From an uncultured Clostridia bacterium (GTDB lineage: Bacteria; Bacillota; Clostridia; Christensenellales; UBA1750): a DNA stretch of 64,000 nt. The translations under genes were made by a program, and so were the position numbers. The notes under the pieces were generated by a model. That model had not been told where the DNA came from. It worked only from the letters and a program-made list of their open reading frames with translations, and made no database searches. The stretch spans positions 38,963-102,962 of the forward strand of contig CAJFMX010000007.1 of NCBI GenBank assembly GCA_904393115.1, given 5' to 3'. This document shows, in pieces, positions 1 to 8,446 of the stretch (within the stretch, counting starts at the first letter, position 1; every line of letters starts with the position of its first letter).

Positions 1-1
1 C

Positions 2-352
2 TACCTCAACGACATCGGCGGCATCGACTATCCCGGCACCGATCCCTATAAGCTCCGCCGGCACCAGCAGCTCATCGAGGCCTTTTTGAGCGACTTCTCC
101 GGGCAGATGGAGGCGCTCTCGCAGCAGGAGCAGGAGGCGCTGGCCCAGGACATCGTCGACTGCCTGCGCACGGACCTGACCGCGCAGGACGTTCAGAGCT
201 GGACCGGTCAGGTGCGGCGCCTGCACACCGCCCAGATCCTGGAGGGATACGAGAACGAAACGGATCAGGACTCCTACTGGATTCCCGAGCGCAGCGCGCT
301 CAAGACCTGGGTGATCGAGCACTTTTACTGCGGACAGGAGGAAGAAGAATAG
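2..352 (+). CDS. C-terminal part of an unrecognised protein
   Basis: The reading frame is open from base 2 and ends at TAG 350-352, so the 5' end lies outside the window. The visible 116 residues are soluble and mostly helical in character, rich in Gln/Glu, with no signal or membrane segment. They end in an acidic tail of four Glu residues after a Cys-Gly-Gln. I recognise no domain and assign no function. An intrinsic terminator follows directly, so this is the last gene of its transcript. A start inside the window (TTG at 86) is possible but has no convincing ribosome binding site, and the open frame upstream argues for a longer gene. Confidence 0.6.
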   Translation, partial: YLNDIGGIDYPGTDPYKLRRHQQLIEAFLSDFSGQMEALSQQEQEALAQDIVDCLRTDLTAQDVQSWTGQVRRLHTAQILEGYENETDQDSYWIPERSALKTWVIEHFYCGQEEEE

Positions 353-356
353 AGAA

Positions 357-387
357 GCGCCCGGGGGAGCTTTCCCCCGGGCGCTTT
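357..387. terminator. Bidirectional intrinsic terminator
   Basis: An 11-bp GC stem (357-367 with 374-384) with a six-base loop is followed by TTT on the + strand. It lies between the convergent 3' ends of the partial gene and the ttcA-like gene and can serve both. Confidence 0.8.
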
Positions 388-394
388 GCGGCGC

Positions 395-1120
395 TTACGG
401 CTTGTGCGGCCGGTTCCAAAGGCCGTACTGGTCCTCGTTCTGCAGGGCGGAGAGCATGAGCTCCCGCGCGTTGGGATACGTCTTGCACAGGCGGTCCAGC
501 AGCGCCTTCATCTCCTCGCGCTGGGTGTTGCCGTTGGCCGGGCACGAGGAGGCGACGATGGGGAGGTTCAGCTCCCGCGCGACGTGGATGACGTGCTTTT
601 CCGGCACATAGACCATGGGCCGGATGACGGTCAGGTCCATGCGGGAGAGGTAGGACTTGGGGTGGAAGGTGTGGATGCGCCCCTCGTGCAGCAGGCAGAG
701 GAGCAGCGTCTCCAGCGCGTCGTCGCGGTGGTGCCCCAGGGCCACCTTGTTGCAGCCCACCTCCTTGGCCAGCTCGTTGAGCGCGCCGCGGCGCATCTTG
801 GCGCAGAGGGAGCAGGGGTTCTTCTCCCTGCGCTCCTCAAAGATCACCTTGCCGATCTGCGTTTCGCGCACGATGTACTCGACCTCCAGCCGGTCGCACA
901 GCGCGCGGATGCCGCTCGTATCCATGGGGGAAAGGCCCATGGTCAGCGTCAGGCCCACGAGGGAAAAATGCGCCTTGGAGAACTTGCGGTACAGCGCCAG
1001 CGCGTAGAGCAGGAGCAGGCTGTCTTTGCCGCCGGATACGCCCACGCCGATGCGGTCGCCCTCTTCGATCAGGTCAAAATCCTCGCAAGCCTTGCGAATG
1101 CAGCCGAGCACTTTCTTCAT
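395..1120 (-). CDS. ttcA: TtcA-like tRNA cytidine-32 2-thiolase (PP-loop ATPase)
   Basis: This 241-residue PP-loop enzyme is expected to adenylate and thiolate cytidine in tRNA using a [4Fe-4S] cluster. The PP-loop SGGKDS is at residues 29-34. The family's CxxC is at C103/C106 followed by KMRRG, and a third cysteine sits at C193 in a SSCPANGN context; these three are the cluster ligands in TtcA. A GHHRDD motif follows near 129-134. It is shorter than the E. coli enzyme (about 310 residues), mainly at the ends, as in many Firmicutes TtcA/TilS-like proteins, so the exact tRNA position is inferred. It is monocistronic, with its own promoter and a shared terminator. Confidence 0.85.
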   Translation of the reverse strand: MKKVLGCIRKACEDFDLIEEGDRIGVGVSGGKDSLLLLYALALYRKFSKAHFSLVGLTLTMGLSPMDTSGIRALCDRLEVEYIVRETQIGKVIFEERREKNPCSLCAKMRRGALNELAKEVGCNKVALGHHRDDALETLLLCLLHEGRIHTFHPKSYLSRMDLTVIRPMVYVPEKHVIHVARELNLPIVASSCPANGNTQREEMKALLDRLCKTYPNARELMLSALQNEDQYGLWNRPHKP

Positions 1121-1155
1121 GGCGTTCCTCCCAAAAAACGTTTGCTATCGCTTCC

Positions 1156-1183
1156 ATTATAGCGATTTTGCGCGCCGGCGCAA
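1156..1183 (-). promoter_or_regulatory. Promoter of the ttcA-like gene
   Basis: On the minus strand, TTGCGC (1183-1178), a 16-bp spacer and a consensus TATAAT (1161-1156) lie about 36 bp upstream of the ATG. Confidence 0.7.
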
Positions 1184-1225
1184 CGCCCGCAATCGCGAAA
1201 AATGTTAGATGTTGATTAACTGCCG

Positions 1226-1254
1226 TTGACGGATGCCACTGCATATGGTATGCT
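1226..1254 (+). promoter_or_regulatory. Promoter of the metK transcript
   Basis: TTGACG (1226-1231), a 17-bp spacer and TATGCT (1249-1254) place transcription start near 1261, just upstream of the SAM-I aptamer. Confidence 0.75.
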
Positions 1255-1282
1255 TCTCTTTAGTGACAACCAAATAAGAACG

Positions 1283-1387
1283 CCTTATACAGAGTGGTTG
1301 AGGGACGGGCCCGATGAAACCCGGCAACCGGTCGCGTGGCGACAGTGGTGCCAATTCCCGCAGCGCAGCCCTGCGCTGAAATATGAG
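1283..1387 (+). promoter_or_regulatory. SAM-I (S-box) riboswitch aptamer
   Basis: The stretch holds the conserved S-box core: GAGGGAC followed by GGCCCGATGAAACCCGGCAA, then a GGTGCCAATTCCCGCAG element. A closing P1 helix pairs CCTTAT (1283-1288) with ATGAGG (1382-1387). SAM binding is known to stabilise this fold and favour the downstream terminator, so metK is repressed when SAM is plentiful. Confidence 0.95.
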
Positions 1388-1403
1388 GTGGAAGTGGGAT
1401 TGC

Positions 1404-1448
1404 CAAGTCTTCTGCCGCACAGCGTTCGCGATGGAAGGCTTTTTCTTT
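1404..1448 (+). terminator. Expression-platform terminator of the SAM-I riboswitch
   Basis: AAGTCTTC (1404-1411) pairs with GAAGGCTT (1435-1442), with one G-U pair, around a loop that contains its own small stem. A T-rich tract follows. It sits between the aptamer and metK, as expected for transcriptional control. Confidence 0.75.
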
Positions 1449-1509
1449 CCATATCTTCGAGTTCTGCGGCGTTCTTATCCATTGGGAAGACACAGAAAGG
1501 ATGGAGAAC

Positions 1510-2694
1510 ATGCTGCAACAGGGAAAGAGATTCTTTACCTCCGAGTCCGTCACGGAGGGACACCCCGACAAGGTCTGCGACCAGATCTCCGACGCGATCC
1601 TGGACGCGCACCTGGCCCAGGACCCCATGGCCCGCGTCGCCTGCGAGACGATCGCCGCGCCCAACCTCGTGCTGGTCATGGGCGAAATCACCTCCAAGGC
1701 CGATGTGGACTACGAAACGATCATCCGCAAGACCATCGCCGACATCGGCTACCGCGACGGCGCCTGCGGCTTTGACGCCGCGACCTGCCGCGTGATGCTG
1801 GAGCTGAACCAGCAGTCCCCGGACATCGCCATGGGCGTCGGCAACGCGCTCGAGGGCCGCGCCGAGGGCAAGATGGACATCGGCGCGGGCGACCAGGGCA
1901 TGATGTTCGGCTTTGCCTGCGACGAGACCGAGGAGTTCATGCCCATGCCCATCGCCCTGGCCCACCGCCTGACCCGCCGCCTGAGCGAGGTACGCAAGAG
2001 CGGCGAGCTGCCCTACCTGCGCCCGGATGGCAAGAGCCAGGTCACCGTGGAATACCTGGACGGCAAGCCCGTGCGCGTGGACGCCATCGTCCTGTCCACC
2101 CAGCACAGCGCGGACGCGGACCAGCAGACCATCCGCCGCGACCTGATCGAGCGCGTCGTGCGGCCGACCATCCCGGCGAACCTCCTGGACGGGGAGACCA
2201 AGTACTTCATCAACCCCACCGGGCGCTTTGTCGTGGGCGGTCCGGAAGGGGATTCGGGCCTGACGGGCCGCAAGATCATCGTGGATACCTACGGCGGCTA
2301 TGCCCCGCACGGCGGCGGCGCCTTCTCCGGCAAGGACCCGACCAAGGTCGACCGCAGCGCCTGCTACATGGTCCGCTACATCGCAAAGAACATCGTCGCT
2401 GCGGGCCTGGCCTCCCGCTGCGAGATCGAGATCGCCTATGCGATCGGCGTGGCGCACCCCGTCTCGATCCTGGTGGATACGTTCGGCACGGGCAAGCTCG
2501 CGGACGAGGCGCTGGAGGCGATCGTGCGCCGCGTGTTCGACCTGCGCCCCGCGGCCATCATCGAGAAGCTCGGCCTGCGCCAGCCCATGTACCGCCAGAC
2601 CGCGGCCTACGGCCACTTCGGCCGCACGGACGTGGACCTGCCCTGGGAGCGCACGGACATGGCCGAGGCGCTGCGCGCGGCGGCAGGCAAGTGA
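1510..2694 (+). CDS. metK: S-adenosylmethionine synthetase
   Basis: MetK makes SAM from methionine and ATP. The protein is 394 residues, normal for the family. It has the N-terminal HPDK (H18), the GAGDQG loop near residue 125 and the GGGAFSGKD phosphate loop near 266. An in-frame ATG at 1501 directly abuts the AGAAAGG ribosome binding site, whereas the ATG at 1510 is nine bases from it, so 1510 is chosen. The gene is under SAM-I riboswitch control and is followed after 48 bp by recD2 on the same strand, probably in one transcript. Confidence 0.97.
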   Translation: MLQQGKRFFTSESVTEGHPDKVCDQISDAILDAHLAQDPMARVACETIAAPNLVLVMGEITSKADVDYETIIRKTIADIGYRDGACGFDAATCRVMLELNQQSPDIAMGVGNALEGRAEGKMDIGAGDQGMMFGFACDETEEFMPMPIALAHRLTRRLSEVRKSGELPYLRPDGKSQVTVEYLDGKPVRVDAIVLSTQHSADADQQTIRRDLIERVVRPTIPANLLDGETKYFINPTGRFVVGGPEGDSGLTGRKIIVDTYGGYAPHGGGAFSGKDPTKVDRSACYMVRYIAKNIVAAGLASRCEIEIAYAIGVAHPVSILVDTFGTGKLADEALEAIVRRVFDLRPAAIIEKLGLRQPMYRQTAAYGHFGRTDVDLPWERTDMAEALRAAAGK

Positions 2695-2742
2695 TTCGCG
2701 GGACAAGGCCTTTGGCTTCACCCGCAGAAAGAGGAAAGACGC

Positions 2743-4977
2743 ATGGATGAAATCGAAGGCATTGTCGAGGAGATCATCTTCCGCAACGAGGAAAACGGCT
2801 ACACGGTGCTGACCATTGGCAAGGGCGGCGCCGAGCAGACCGTCATCGGCACGCTCCCCTTCCTGAAGCAGGGGGAGCGTGTGCGCGTTTTGGGCACGTG
2901 GACCACGCACCCGACCTTCGGCCGCCAGCTCAAGGCCGCCTCCTACGAGACGATCGAGCCCACGCGCGCCGAGGAGATCGAGCGGTACCTGGCCAGCGGG
3001 GTCATCAAGGGCGTGGGCGAGATGACCGCCAAGGCCATCGTCGAGGCCTTTGGCGACGAGACGCTCGAGGTCCTCGCCAACGCCCCCGAGCGCCTGCGCG
3101 AGATCGAGGGCATCGGCCCCAAGCGCGCCGCCATCATCGCCGAAAACTACGCCCAGCAGCAGGAGACGCGCGAGGTCATGCTCTTTTTGCAGAAGTACCA
3201 GATCCCGCCCAGCCTGTGCATGCGCATCCTCAAGGCCTATGGCGGCAACGCCGTCACGGTCCTGAAGGCCAATCCCTATCAGCTCATCCGCGACGTGCCG
3301 GGCGTGGGCTTCCGCACGGCGGACCGCATCGCGCTCTCCATGGGCGTCAACCCCCAGGACAGCCACCGCCTGCGCGCGGGGCTCATCTACGTCCTGCGCG
3401 ACGCGGCCGGCGCCTCCGGCCACGTGTTCCTGCCGCGCGACAGGCTCCTGGACGCCGCGCAGGGCATTCTGCAGGCCCCGCCGGAGGCCGTCGAAAACGA
3501 GCTGGCCGCGCTCGTCCTCTCGGGCGAGGTGCGCCAGGAGGAGCGCGAGGACTGCACCGCGGTCTACCACCGCTCCATGCTCGAGGCGGAAAAGGAGGTC
3601 GCGCTCCAGCTCCTGCTGCTGCAGCGCGCGCCGCAGAAAAAGCGCGTGTCCGTCGAGGATGCGGACCTGGACGCCTTTGAGCGCGACCAGGACATCCGCT
3701 TTGAGGCCGGCCAGCGCGCCGCCATCCGCATGGCGGCCGAGTCCCCGGTCGTGGTCATCACCGGCGGGCCGGGCACGGGCAAGACCACGGTCATCAACTG
3801 CATCATCCGCCTGATGCAGGGGGCGGGCCTCACCGTCTCCCTGGCCGCGCCGACCGGCCGCGCGGCCAAGCGCATGACCGAGGCCACCGGCCAGGAGGCC
3901 AAGACCATCCACCGCCTGCTGGAATACGCCGCCGGCGAGGAGGACGACGCGCCGCTCTTTGGCAAGACCGAGGAGGACCCCCTGAAGGCGGACGTCGTCA
4001 TCGTGGACGAGATGTCCATGGTGGACCTGCTGCTCATGCGCTCGCTGCTCAAGGCCGTGCGGCCGGGCACGCGCCTGGTGCTCGTCGGGGATGCGGACCA
4101 GCTCCCCAGCGTCGGCGCGGGCAACGTGCTGCGCGACATCCTCGACAGCCGGGTGCTGCCCGTGGCGCGGCTGACCGAGGTCTTCCGCCAGGCCGCGCAG
4201 AGCCACATCGTCGTCAACGCCCACCGCATCAACAGCGGCCAGATGCCCATCATCCAGAACCGGGACACGGACTTCTTCTTTGAGAAAAAGGAGAACCTGA
4301 CGGCCATCGCGCAGAGCGTCTGCGCCCTGGTGACGCGCCGCCTGCCCGGCTATTATCACATCGATCCCGTGCGCGACATCCAGGTCCTCGCCCCGATGAA
4401 GAAGGGAGAGGCCGGCGTCTTTGCGCTCAACCGCATGCTGCAGGAACAGCTCAACCCCCCTTCCCGCCACAAGAAGGAGCGCCTGAGCGGCGAGACCCGC
4501 TTCCGCGAGGGGGACAAGGTCATGCAGGTGCGCAACAACTACCAGGCCGAGTGGACCCGCGGCGACATGGAGCGCGAGGAGGAGGGCGTCGGCATCTACA
4601 ACGGCGACATCGGCGTCATCGAGAGCATCGGCGACGACGGCGTGCTGGTCTACTTTGACGACGACCGCCGCGTCACCTACGACGAGGCCATGCTCCAGGA
4701 CCTGGAGCTCGCCTACGCCATGACCATCCACAAGAGCCAGGGCAGCGAGTTCCCCACCGTGGTGCTGGCGCTGCTGCCCGGGCCGCCGCAGATGATGGTG
4801 CGCAACCTCCTGTATACCGCCGTGACGCGCGCCAAGCAGCGCGTGGTGATGGTCGGCAGCGAGGGCGTCCTGCGCCGCATGGTCGAAAACGACAAGACCG
4901 CCCACCGCTACAGCGCCCTGGGTGAGCGCCTCCAGGCGCTGGACCGCCTGCGCGCCATCGGGGAGGGAGAGCCTTGA
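2743..4977 (+). CDS. recD2: RecD2-type 5'-3' DNA helicase
   Basis: This 744-residue SF1B helicase belongs to the RecD2 group that acts without RecBC in Bacillota. The N-terminal domain carries tandem helix-hairpin-helix segments (about residues 85-200, with GIGPKRAA and VPGVGFRTADRI). Walker A GGPGTGKTT is near 341, Walker B VDEMSMVD near 421, and the C-terminal TIHKSQGSEF motif near 656. RecD2 family members work in replication-fork and mismatch-repair maintenance; the specific role here is inferred. The stop overlaps the start of comF, so the two are translationally coupled. Confidence 0.95.
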   Translation: MDEIEGIVEEIIFRNEENGYTVLTIGKGGAEQTVIGTLPFLKQGERVRVLGTWTTHPTFGRQLKAASYETIEPTRAEEIERYLASGVIKGVGEMTAKAIVEAFGDETLEVLANAPERLREIEGIGPKRAAIIAENYAQQQETREVMLFLQKYQIPPSLCMRILKAYGGNAVTVLKANPYQLIRDVPGVGFRTADRIALSMGVNPQDSHRLRAGLIYVLRDAAGASGHVFLPRDRLLDAAQGILQAPPEAVENELAALVLSGEVRQEEREDCTAVYHRSMLEAEKEVALQLLLLQRAPQKKRVSVEDADLDAFERDQDIRFEAGQRAAIRMAAESPVVVITGGPGTGKTTVINCIIRLMQGAGLTVSLAAPTGRAAKRMTEATGQEAKTIHRLLEYAAGEEDDAPLFGKTEEDPLKADVVIVDEMSMVDLLLMRSLLKAVRPGTRLVLVGDADQLPSVGAGNVLRDILDSRVLPVARLTEVFRQAAQSHIVVNAHRINSGQMPIIQNRDTDFFFEKKENLTAIAQSVCALVTRRLPGYYHIDPVRDIQVLAPMKKGEAGVFALNRMLQEQLNPPSRHKKERLSGETRFREGDKVMQVRNNYQAEWTRGDMEREEEGVGIYNGDIGVIESIGDDGVLVYFDDDRRVTYDEAMLQDLELAYAMTIHKSQGSEFPTVVLALLPGPPQMMVRNLLYTAVTRAKQRVVMVGSEGVLRRMVENDKTAHRYSALGERLQALDRLRAIGEGEP

Positions 4978-5756
4978 GACCCTTTGCCCTGCGGGACGCC
5001 GCGCTGGACCTGTTCTTTCCCCGGCGGCGCTGCATGGCCTGCGGCAGCCCCGAAGGCGTGCGCGAGGGCCTGTGCGCCAGGTGCGAGGCGCGCCTGACGC
5101 GCGTGCCGGACCGGGTTTGCGAGCGCTGCGGGGACGTGGCGCAGGCGCCGGGGCTCTGCCCGCGCTGCCGCGCGGCGTCCCCGCCCTATGCGGTGGCGCG
5201 CGCAGCCCTGCTCTACGAGGGCCCGGCGCGCACCCTCGTGCTCGCGATGAAGTTCCGCGGGGAGTTTGACCTGCCCGTCCGCCGATTTTCCCGCGCCATG
5301 GCGCAGCGCCTCGCGCAGGAGGGATGGCGCGTGGACGCCGTGGTGAACGTCCCCGCCGCGCCCAAGACCCTGCACGCGCGCGGCTATAACCAGGCCGAGC
5401 TCCTCGCGCGCCGCCTGGCCAGGGAGGCGGGGCTGCCGTTCCTGCGCGGCGCGCTGCGCAAGCGGAACCGCGTGCGCTCCCAGGTGGGCCTGGGCGCGGC
5501 GGAGCGGCGCCGCAACGTGCAGGGCACGATCCGCATTGGCCGCGGAATCGCCCGCGCAGCCGGGAAGACCCTCCTGCTCGTGGACGACGTGATGACCACG
5601 GGCGCTACGGTCGAGGAGTGCGCGCGCGTGCTCCTGGCCGCCGGCGCGCAGGCGGTCTATGTCCTCTGCGCCGCGCGCCAGGTCTATGCCGACGACGAGG
5701 AGCTGCGCCGGGAAGCGCCCGGCGCGCAGGATGCGGACTTCCTGCCCGCCGGCTGA
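4974..5756 (+). CDS. comFC: ComF-family phosphoribosyltransferase-like protein
   Basis: The 260-residue protein has the ComFC layout. An N-terminal zinc-ribbon region has paired cysteines (C20/C23 and three further Cys pairs before residue 70). A type I phosphoribosyltransferase fold follows, ending in the PRPP-binding VDDVMTTGAT near 203-212. ComFC takes part in DNA uptake during competence and also occurs in species not known to be competent. Translation starts at TTG 4974, overlapping the recD2 stop (TTGA). No other competence gene is visible. Its last 150 bp are overlapped on the other strand by the XRE gene. Confidence 0.85.
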   Translation: MRPFALRDAALDLFFPRRRCMACGSPEGVREGLCARCEARLTRVPDRVCERCGDVAQAPGLCPRCRAASPPYAVARAALLYEGPARTLVLAMKFRGEFDLPVRRFSRAMAQRLAQEGWRVDAVVNVPAAPKTLHARGYNQAELLARRLAREAGLPFLRGALRKRNRVRSQVGLGAAERRRNVQGTIRIGRGIARAAGKTLLLVDDVMTTGATVEECARVLLAAGAQAVYVLCAARQVYADDEELRREAPGAQDADFLPAG

Positions 5757-6036
5757 ACCCCGCGCGGCGGGCGCTACTTCGCCGGGAGCCGCGTGGCATG
5801 GCGACGGGGTAGGAGAGTTCCTCACCGGCAGAGGAAACGCCCAACAATTCGTTGGGCGTTCGGTGCAGGCCGACGCAGATCTTCTCCAGCGTGTTGATCG
5901 AGGGAGCGGTTTGGCCGCGGGCGATGGAGCCGAAATATCGGGGGCTGAGGTCGCAGAGTTCGGAAGCGGCCTCATAGGATAGCTGCTGACTTTCGCAGAT
6001 GCGCAGGATGGAATCGGAAAGTTTTTTGGAAAACAT
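5605..6036 (-). CDS. Small XRE-type helix-turn-helix protein
   Basis: The first 75 residues form a Cro/CI-like HTH, with SYEAASELCDLSPRYFGSIARG as its core (split here as SYEAASELC, DLSPRYFGS, IARG) followed by TAPSINTLEKIC. The ATG at 6036 has an AAGGCGAGG ribosome binding site. After about residue 85 the protein turns into an Arg/Pro/Ala-rich tail read antisense to the comF 3' end. That tail may be a chance read-through of a degraded stop, so the 143-residue length is uncertain. It most likely regulates itself or a neighbour; nothing shows its target. Confidence 0.6.
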   Translation of the reverse strand: MFSKKLSDSILRICESQQLSYEAASELCDLSPRYFGSIARGQTAPSINTLEKICVGLHRTPNELLGVSSAGEELSYPVAMPRGSRRSSARRAGFSRRAGSPHPARRALPGAAPRRRHRPGARRRGHRPPARRRPGARARTPRP

Positions 6037-6166
6037 GTCGAGCCCTCGCCTTCTGTACGAAATATTGCAGTTAGCGTAGAGGCCACATGCTTTGCCCTCA
6101 AGGAAAGATCGTGCCTGGGTTTTGCGGGAACGGACAGCGCGCATCGGAACAGGTTTCCCGCGGCCC

Positions 6167-6212
6167 AAAACGAAGGAGATTCCAACCCGCGGGTTGGAAT
6201 CTCCTTCGTTTT
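6167..6212 (-). terminator. Long perfect hairpin after the GH3 gene
   Basis: Arms 6167-6188 and 6191-6212 are perfect 22-bp complements with a two-base loop. T-runs are present in both directions, longer on the + strand. It sits 16 bp past the GH3 stop and separates it from the XRE gene. Confidence 0.75.
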
Positions 6213-6227
6213 TGGGGGAAATGGACG

Positions 6228-8366
6228 TCAGATTACGCGGAAGGCCGCGCGCAGCGGCTCTGCGCCCGTCAGGGTGACGGAGCGCGCATCCGGGGCGCTC
6301 GCTCCGGCGAACAGCGTAAAGTCGCCGGACTCCTCGACCACCTCGCCATCCTCGGTCACCAGGCACAGCGCGCGCGGCGCGATCTCCACCGTGACGGTGC
6401 GCGACTCGCCGGGCGCCAGCTCCACGCGGTCAAACGCGCAGAGGGAGAAGTGGGGGACGCGCGTGGAGGCTTCCTCGTCGCGCACGTAGAACTCCACGGG
6501 CGTTGCGGCGGGGATGTCGCTCTCGTTCTTGACCGTGACCGTCGCCCGCAGCCCCTCGCCGGCCGGCAGGGACGTCTCGGACAGCGTCAGATCCGAGAAG
6601 GTGAACTTCGCATAGGAGAGGCCGTAGCCGAACGGATACAGCGGCTCCGCGTGGAGGTAGCGGTACGTGCGGCCCTCCATGGCGTAGTCCGTAAAGGCGG
6701 GCAGGTCGTCCAGGCTCTTGTAGAAGGTGACCGGCAGGCGTCCGCTGGGCGAGAACTTGCCGAACAGCAGCTCCGCCACGGCCTGGCCGCCGTAGCTGCC
6801 GGCGTACCAGTTTTGCACGATGGCGTTGCAGTGGTCCTGCGCAAAGTTCACCGCCAGGGCCGAGCCGGAGGAGAGGACGAGGATCGTGGGCTTGCCCACG
6901 GCCACGACCTTTTCCAGCAGCTTCTGCTGTAGGCCCGGCAGGTTCAGGTGCGCCTTGTCGCCCGCGCCGTATTCGTTGGAGGCGTCGCCCTCCTCGCCCT
7001 CGATGCGGGGGTCGAGGCCCAGGCACAGCACGACGACGTCCGCCTCCCGCGCCACGGCGACGGCCTCGCCCAGGCGGTCGCCCGGCAGCGCAAGGCCCTC
7101 CGAGCGGTCGCGGTAGAGCGGGCAGCCCTCGGAATAGAACACGCGGGCCTTGCCGTCGCAGATGCGGTGGATGCCCTCCAGGATGGTGACGTACTCGGAG
7201 GCCGTGCCGTTGTAGTTGCCCTTGAGCACCTCCTGGCTGTCGGCGTTGGGGCCGATGACCGCGATGGAGGAGAGTTTGTCGACATCCAAGGGCAGCAGGC
7301 CGTCGTTCTTGAGCAGCACCTGGGAGCGGCGCGCGGCCTCCTGGGCCACGGCGCGGTGCTCGGCGCAGTCGTTGACCGCGTAGGGGATCGCGTCGTAGGG
7401 GCAGTCCTTGTCGAACATGCCCAGCTTCATGCGGGTGGCCATCAGGCGCTCGACGCAGGGCGTGATGTCGTCCTCGGTCAGCAGCCCCTCCTGGATGGCG
7501 GTCAGGATGTGCAGGTAGACCGCGCCGCAGTTGACGTCGCAGCCGTGCTTGACGGCCAGGGCCGCGGACTCCGGCGCGGTGTCCGTCACCTTGTGGTGCA
7601 GGTGGAAGTCGCTCAGCGCCCCGCAGTCGGAGACAAAGTGGCCCGCAAAGCCCCACTGGTTGCGCAGGATGTCCGTCAAAAGGTCGCTGGCGCACGCGGG
7701 CTGGCCGTAGACGCGGTTGTAGGCGCCCATGACGCTCTCGACCTTCGCCTCCTTGACCAGGGCCTCAAAGGCGGGCAGGTACGTGTCGAACAGGTCCTGC
7801 TTGGAGACCTCCGCGTCGAACTCGTGCCGCAGGGACTCCGGGCCGGAGTGCACGGCAAAGTGCTTGGCGCAGGCCGCCGCCTTGAGGTACTTTTCATCGT
7901 CGCCCTGCAGGCCCTTGACAAAGCGCACGCCCAGGCGCGCGGTGAGGTAGGGGTCCTCGCCGTAGGTCTCGTGGCCGCGGCCCCAGCGCGGGTCGCGGAA
8001 GATATTGATGTTCGGCGACCAGAAGGTCAGCCCCTTGTAGATGTCGCGGTCGCCCTGGCGCACGCTCTCGTTGTACTTGGCGCGGCCCTCGGTGGCGATG
8101 ATGGAGCCGATCTTCTCCACAAGGTCTGCGTCAAACATGGCGGCCATGGCGATGGCCTGCGGGAACATGGTGGCCGTGCCCGCGCGCGCCACGCCGTGCA
8201 GCGCCTCGTTCCACCAGTTATAGGCGGGCACGCCCAACCGCTCGATGGCCGGGGATGTGTAGACCATCTGGCTGGCCTTTTCCTCCAGCGTCATGCGGGA
8301 GACCAGGTCCTTTGCCCGCTCGGCAAAGGAGAGGGATTCGTCCAGGTATTTCGGGGTTTCCGGCAT
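6228..8366 (-). CDS. Glycoside hydrolase family 3 beta-glycosidase (beta-xylosidase/glucosidase type)
   Basis: This 712-residue GH3 enzyme has the usual order: a (beta/alpha)8 domain, an alpha/beta sandwich and a C-terminal fibronectin-III-like domain. The substrate-site blocks include GRGHETYGEDP and KHFAVHSGPE, and the catalytic nucleophile is the Asp of VSDCGAL near residue 247. The N-terminal blocks (NWWNEALHGVA, FPQAIAMAAMFD) match the plant-like beta-xylosidase branch of GH3, so xylo-oligosaccharides are a likely substrate, but specificity is inferred. There is no signal peptide, so it acts on imported oligosaccharides. The start at 8366 has GGAGG seven bases upstream; an upstream in-frame ATG at 8390 does not. 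It is monocistronic. Confidence 0.92.
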   Translation of the reverse strand: MPETPKYLDESLSFAERAKDLVSRMTLEEKASQMVYTSPAIERLGVPAYNWWNEALHGVARAGTATMFPQAIAMAAMFDADLVEKIGSIIATEGRAKYNESVRQGDRDIYKGLTFWSPNINIFRDPRWGRGHETYGEDPYLTARLGVRFVKGLQGDDEKYLKAAACAKHFAVHSGPESLRHEFDAEVSKQDLFDTYLPAFEALVKEAKVESVMGAYNRVYGQPACASDLLTDILRNQWGFAGHFVSDCGALSDFHLHHKVTDTAPESAALAVKHGCDVNCGAVYLHILTAIQEGLLTEDDITPCVERLMATRMKLGMFDKDCPYDAIPYAVNDCAEHRAVAQEAARRSQVLLKNDGLLPLDVDKLSSIAVIGPNADSQEVLKGNYNGTASEYVTILEGIHRICDGKARVFYSEGCPLYRDRSEGLALPGDRLGEAVAVAREADVVVLCLGLDPRIEGEEGDASNEYGAGDKAHLNLPGLQQKLLEKVVAVGKPTILVLSSGSALAVNFAQDHCNAIVQNWYAGSYGGQAVAELLFGKFSPSGRLPVTFYKSLDDLPAFTDYAMEGRTYRYLHAEPLYPFGYGLSYAKFTFSDLTLSETSLPAGEGLRATVTVKNESDIPAATPVEFYVRDEEASTRVPHFSLCAFDRVELAPGESRTVTVEIAPRALCLVTEDGEVVEESGDFTLFAGASAPDARSVTLTGAEPLRAAFRVI

Positions 8367-8401
8367 AGAAAAACCTCCAGTCCAAAGCATGTTCTGCTTC
8401 T

Positions 8402-8430
8402 ATGGTACCGGAGGTTGCCGCGGTTGTCAA
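8402..8430 (-). promoter_or_regulatory. Promoter of the GH3 gene
   Basis: On the minus strand, TTGACA (8430-8425), 17 bp, TACCAT (8407-8402). It lies in the 80-bp gap downstream of the solenoid operon, where I see no strong minus-strand terminator. Confidence 0.7.
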
Positions 8431-8446
8431 CGGGCAAACCGTTTTT

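Noticed and set aside
1285..4905. A 1206-codon open frame antisense to metK and recD2
   Set aside because: It is Ala/Val/Leu/Asp/His-rich, has no ribosome binding site or domain, and mirrors two unmistakable genes. GC-rich third positions remove antisense stops.
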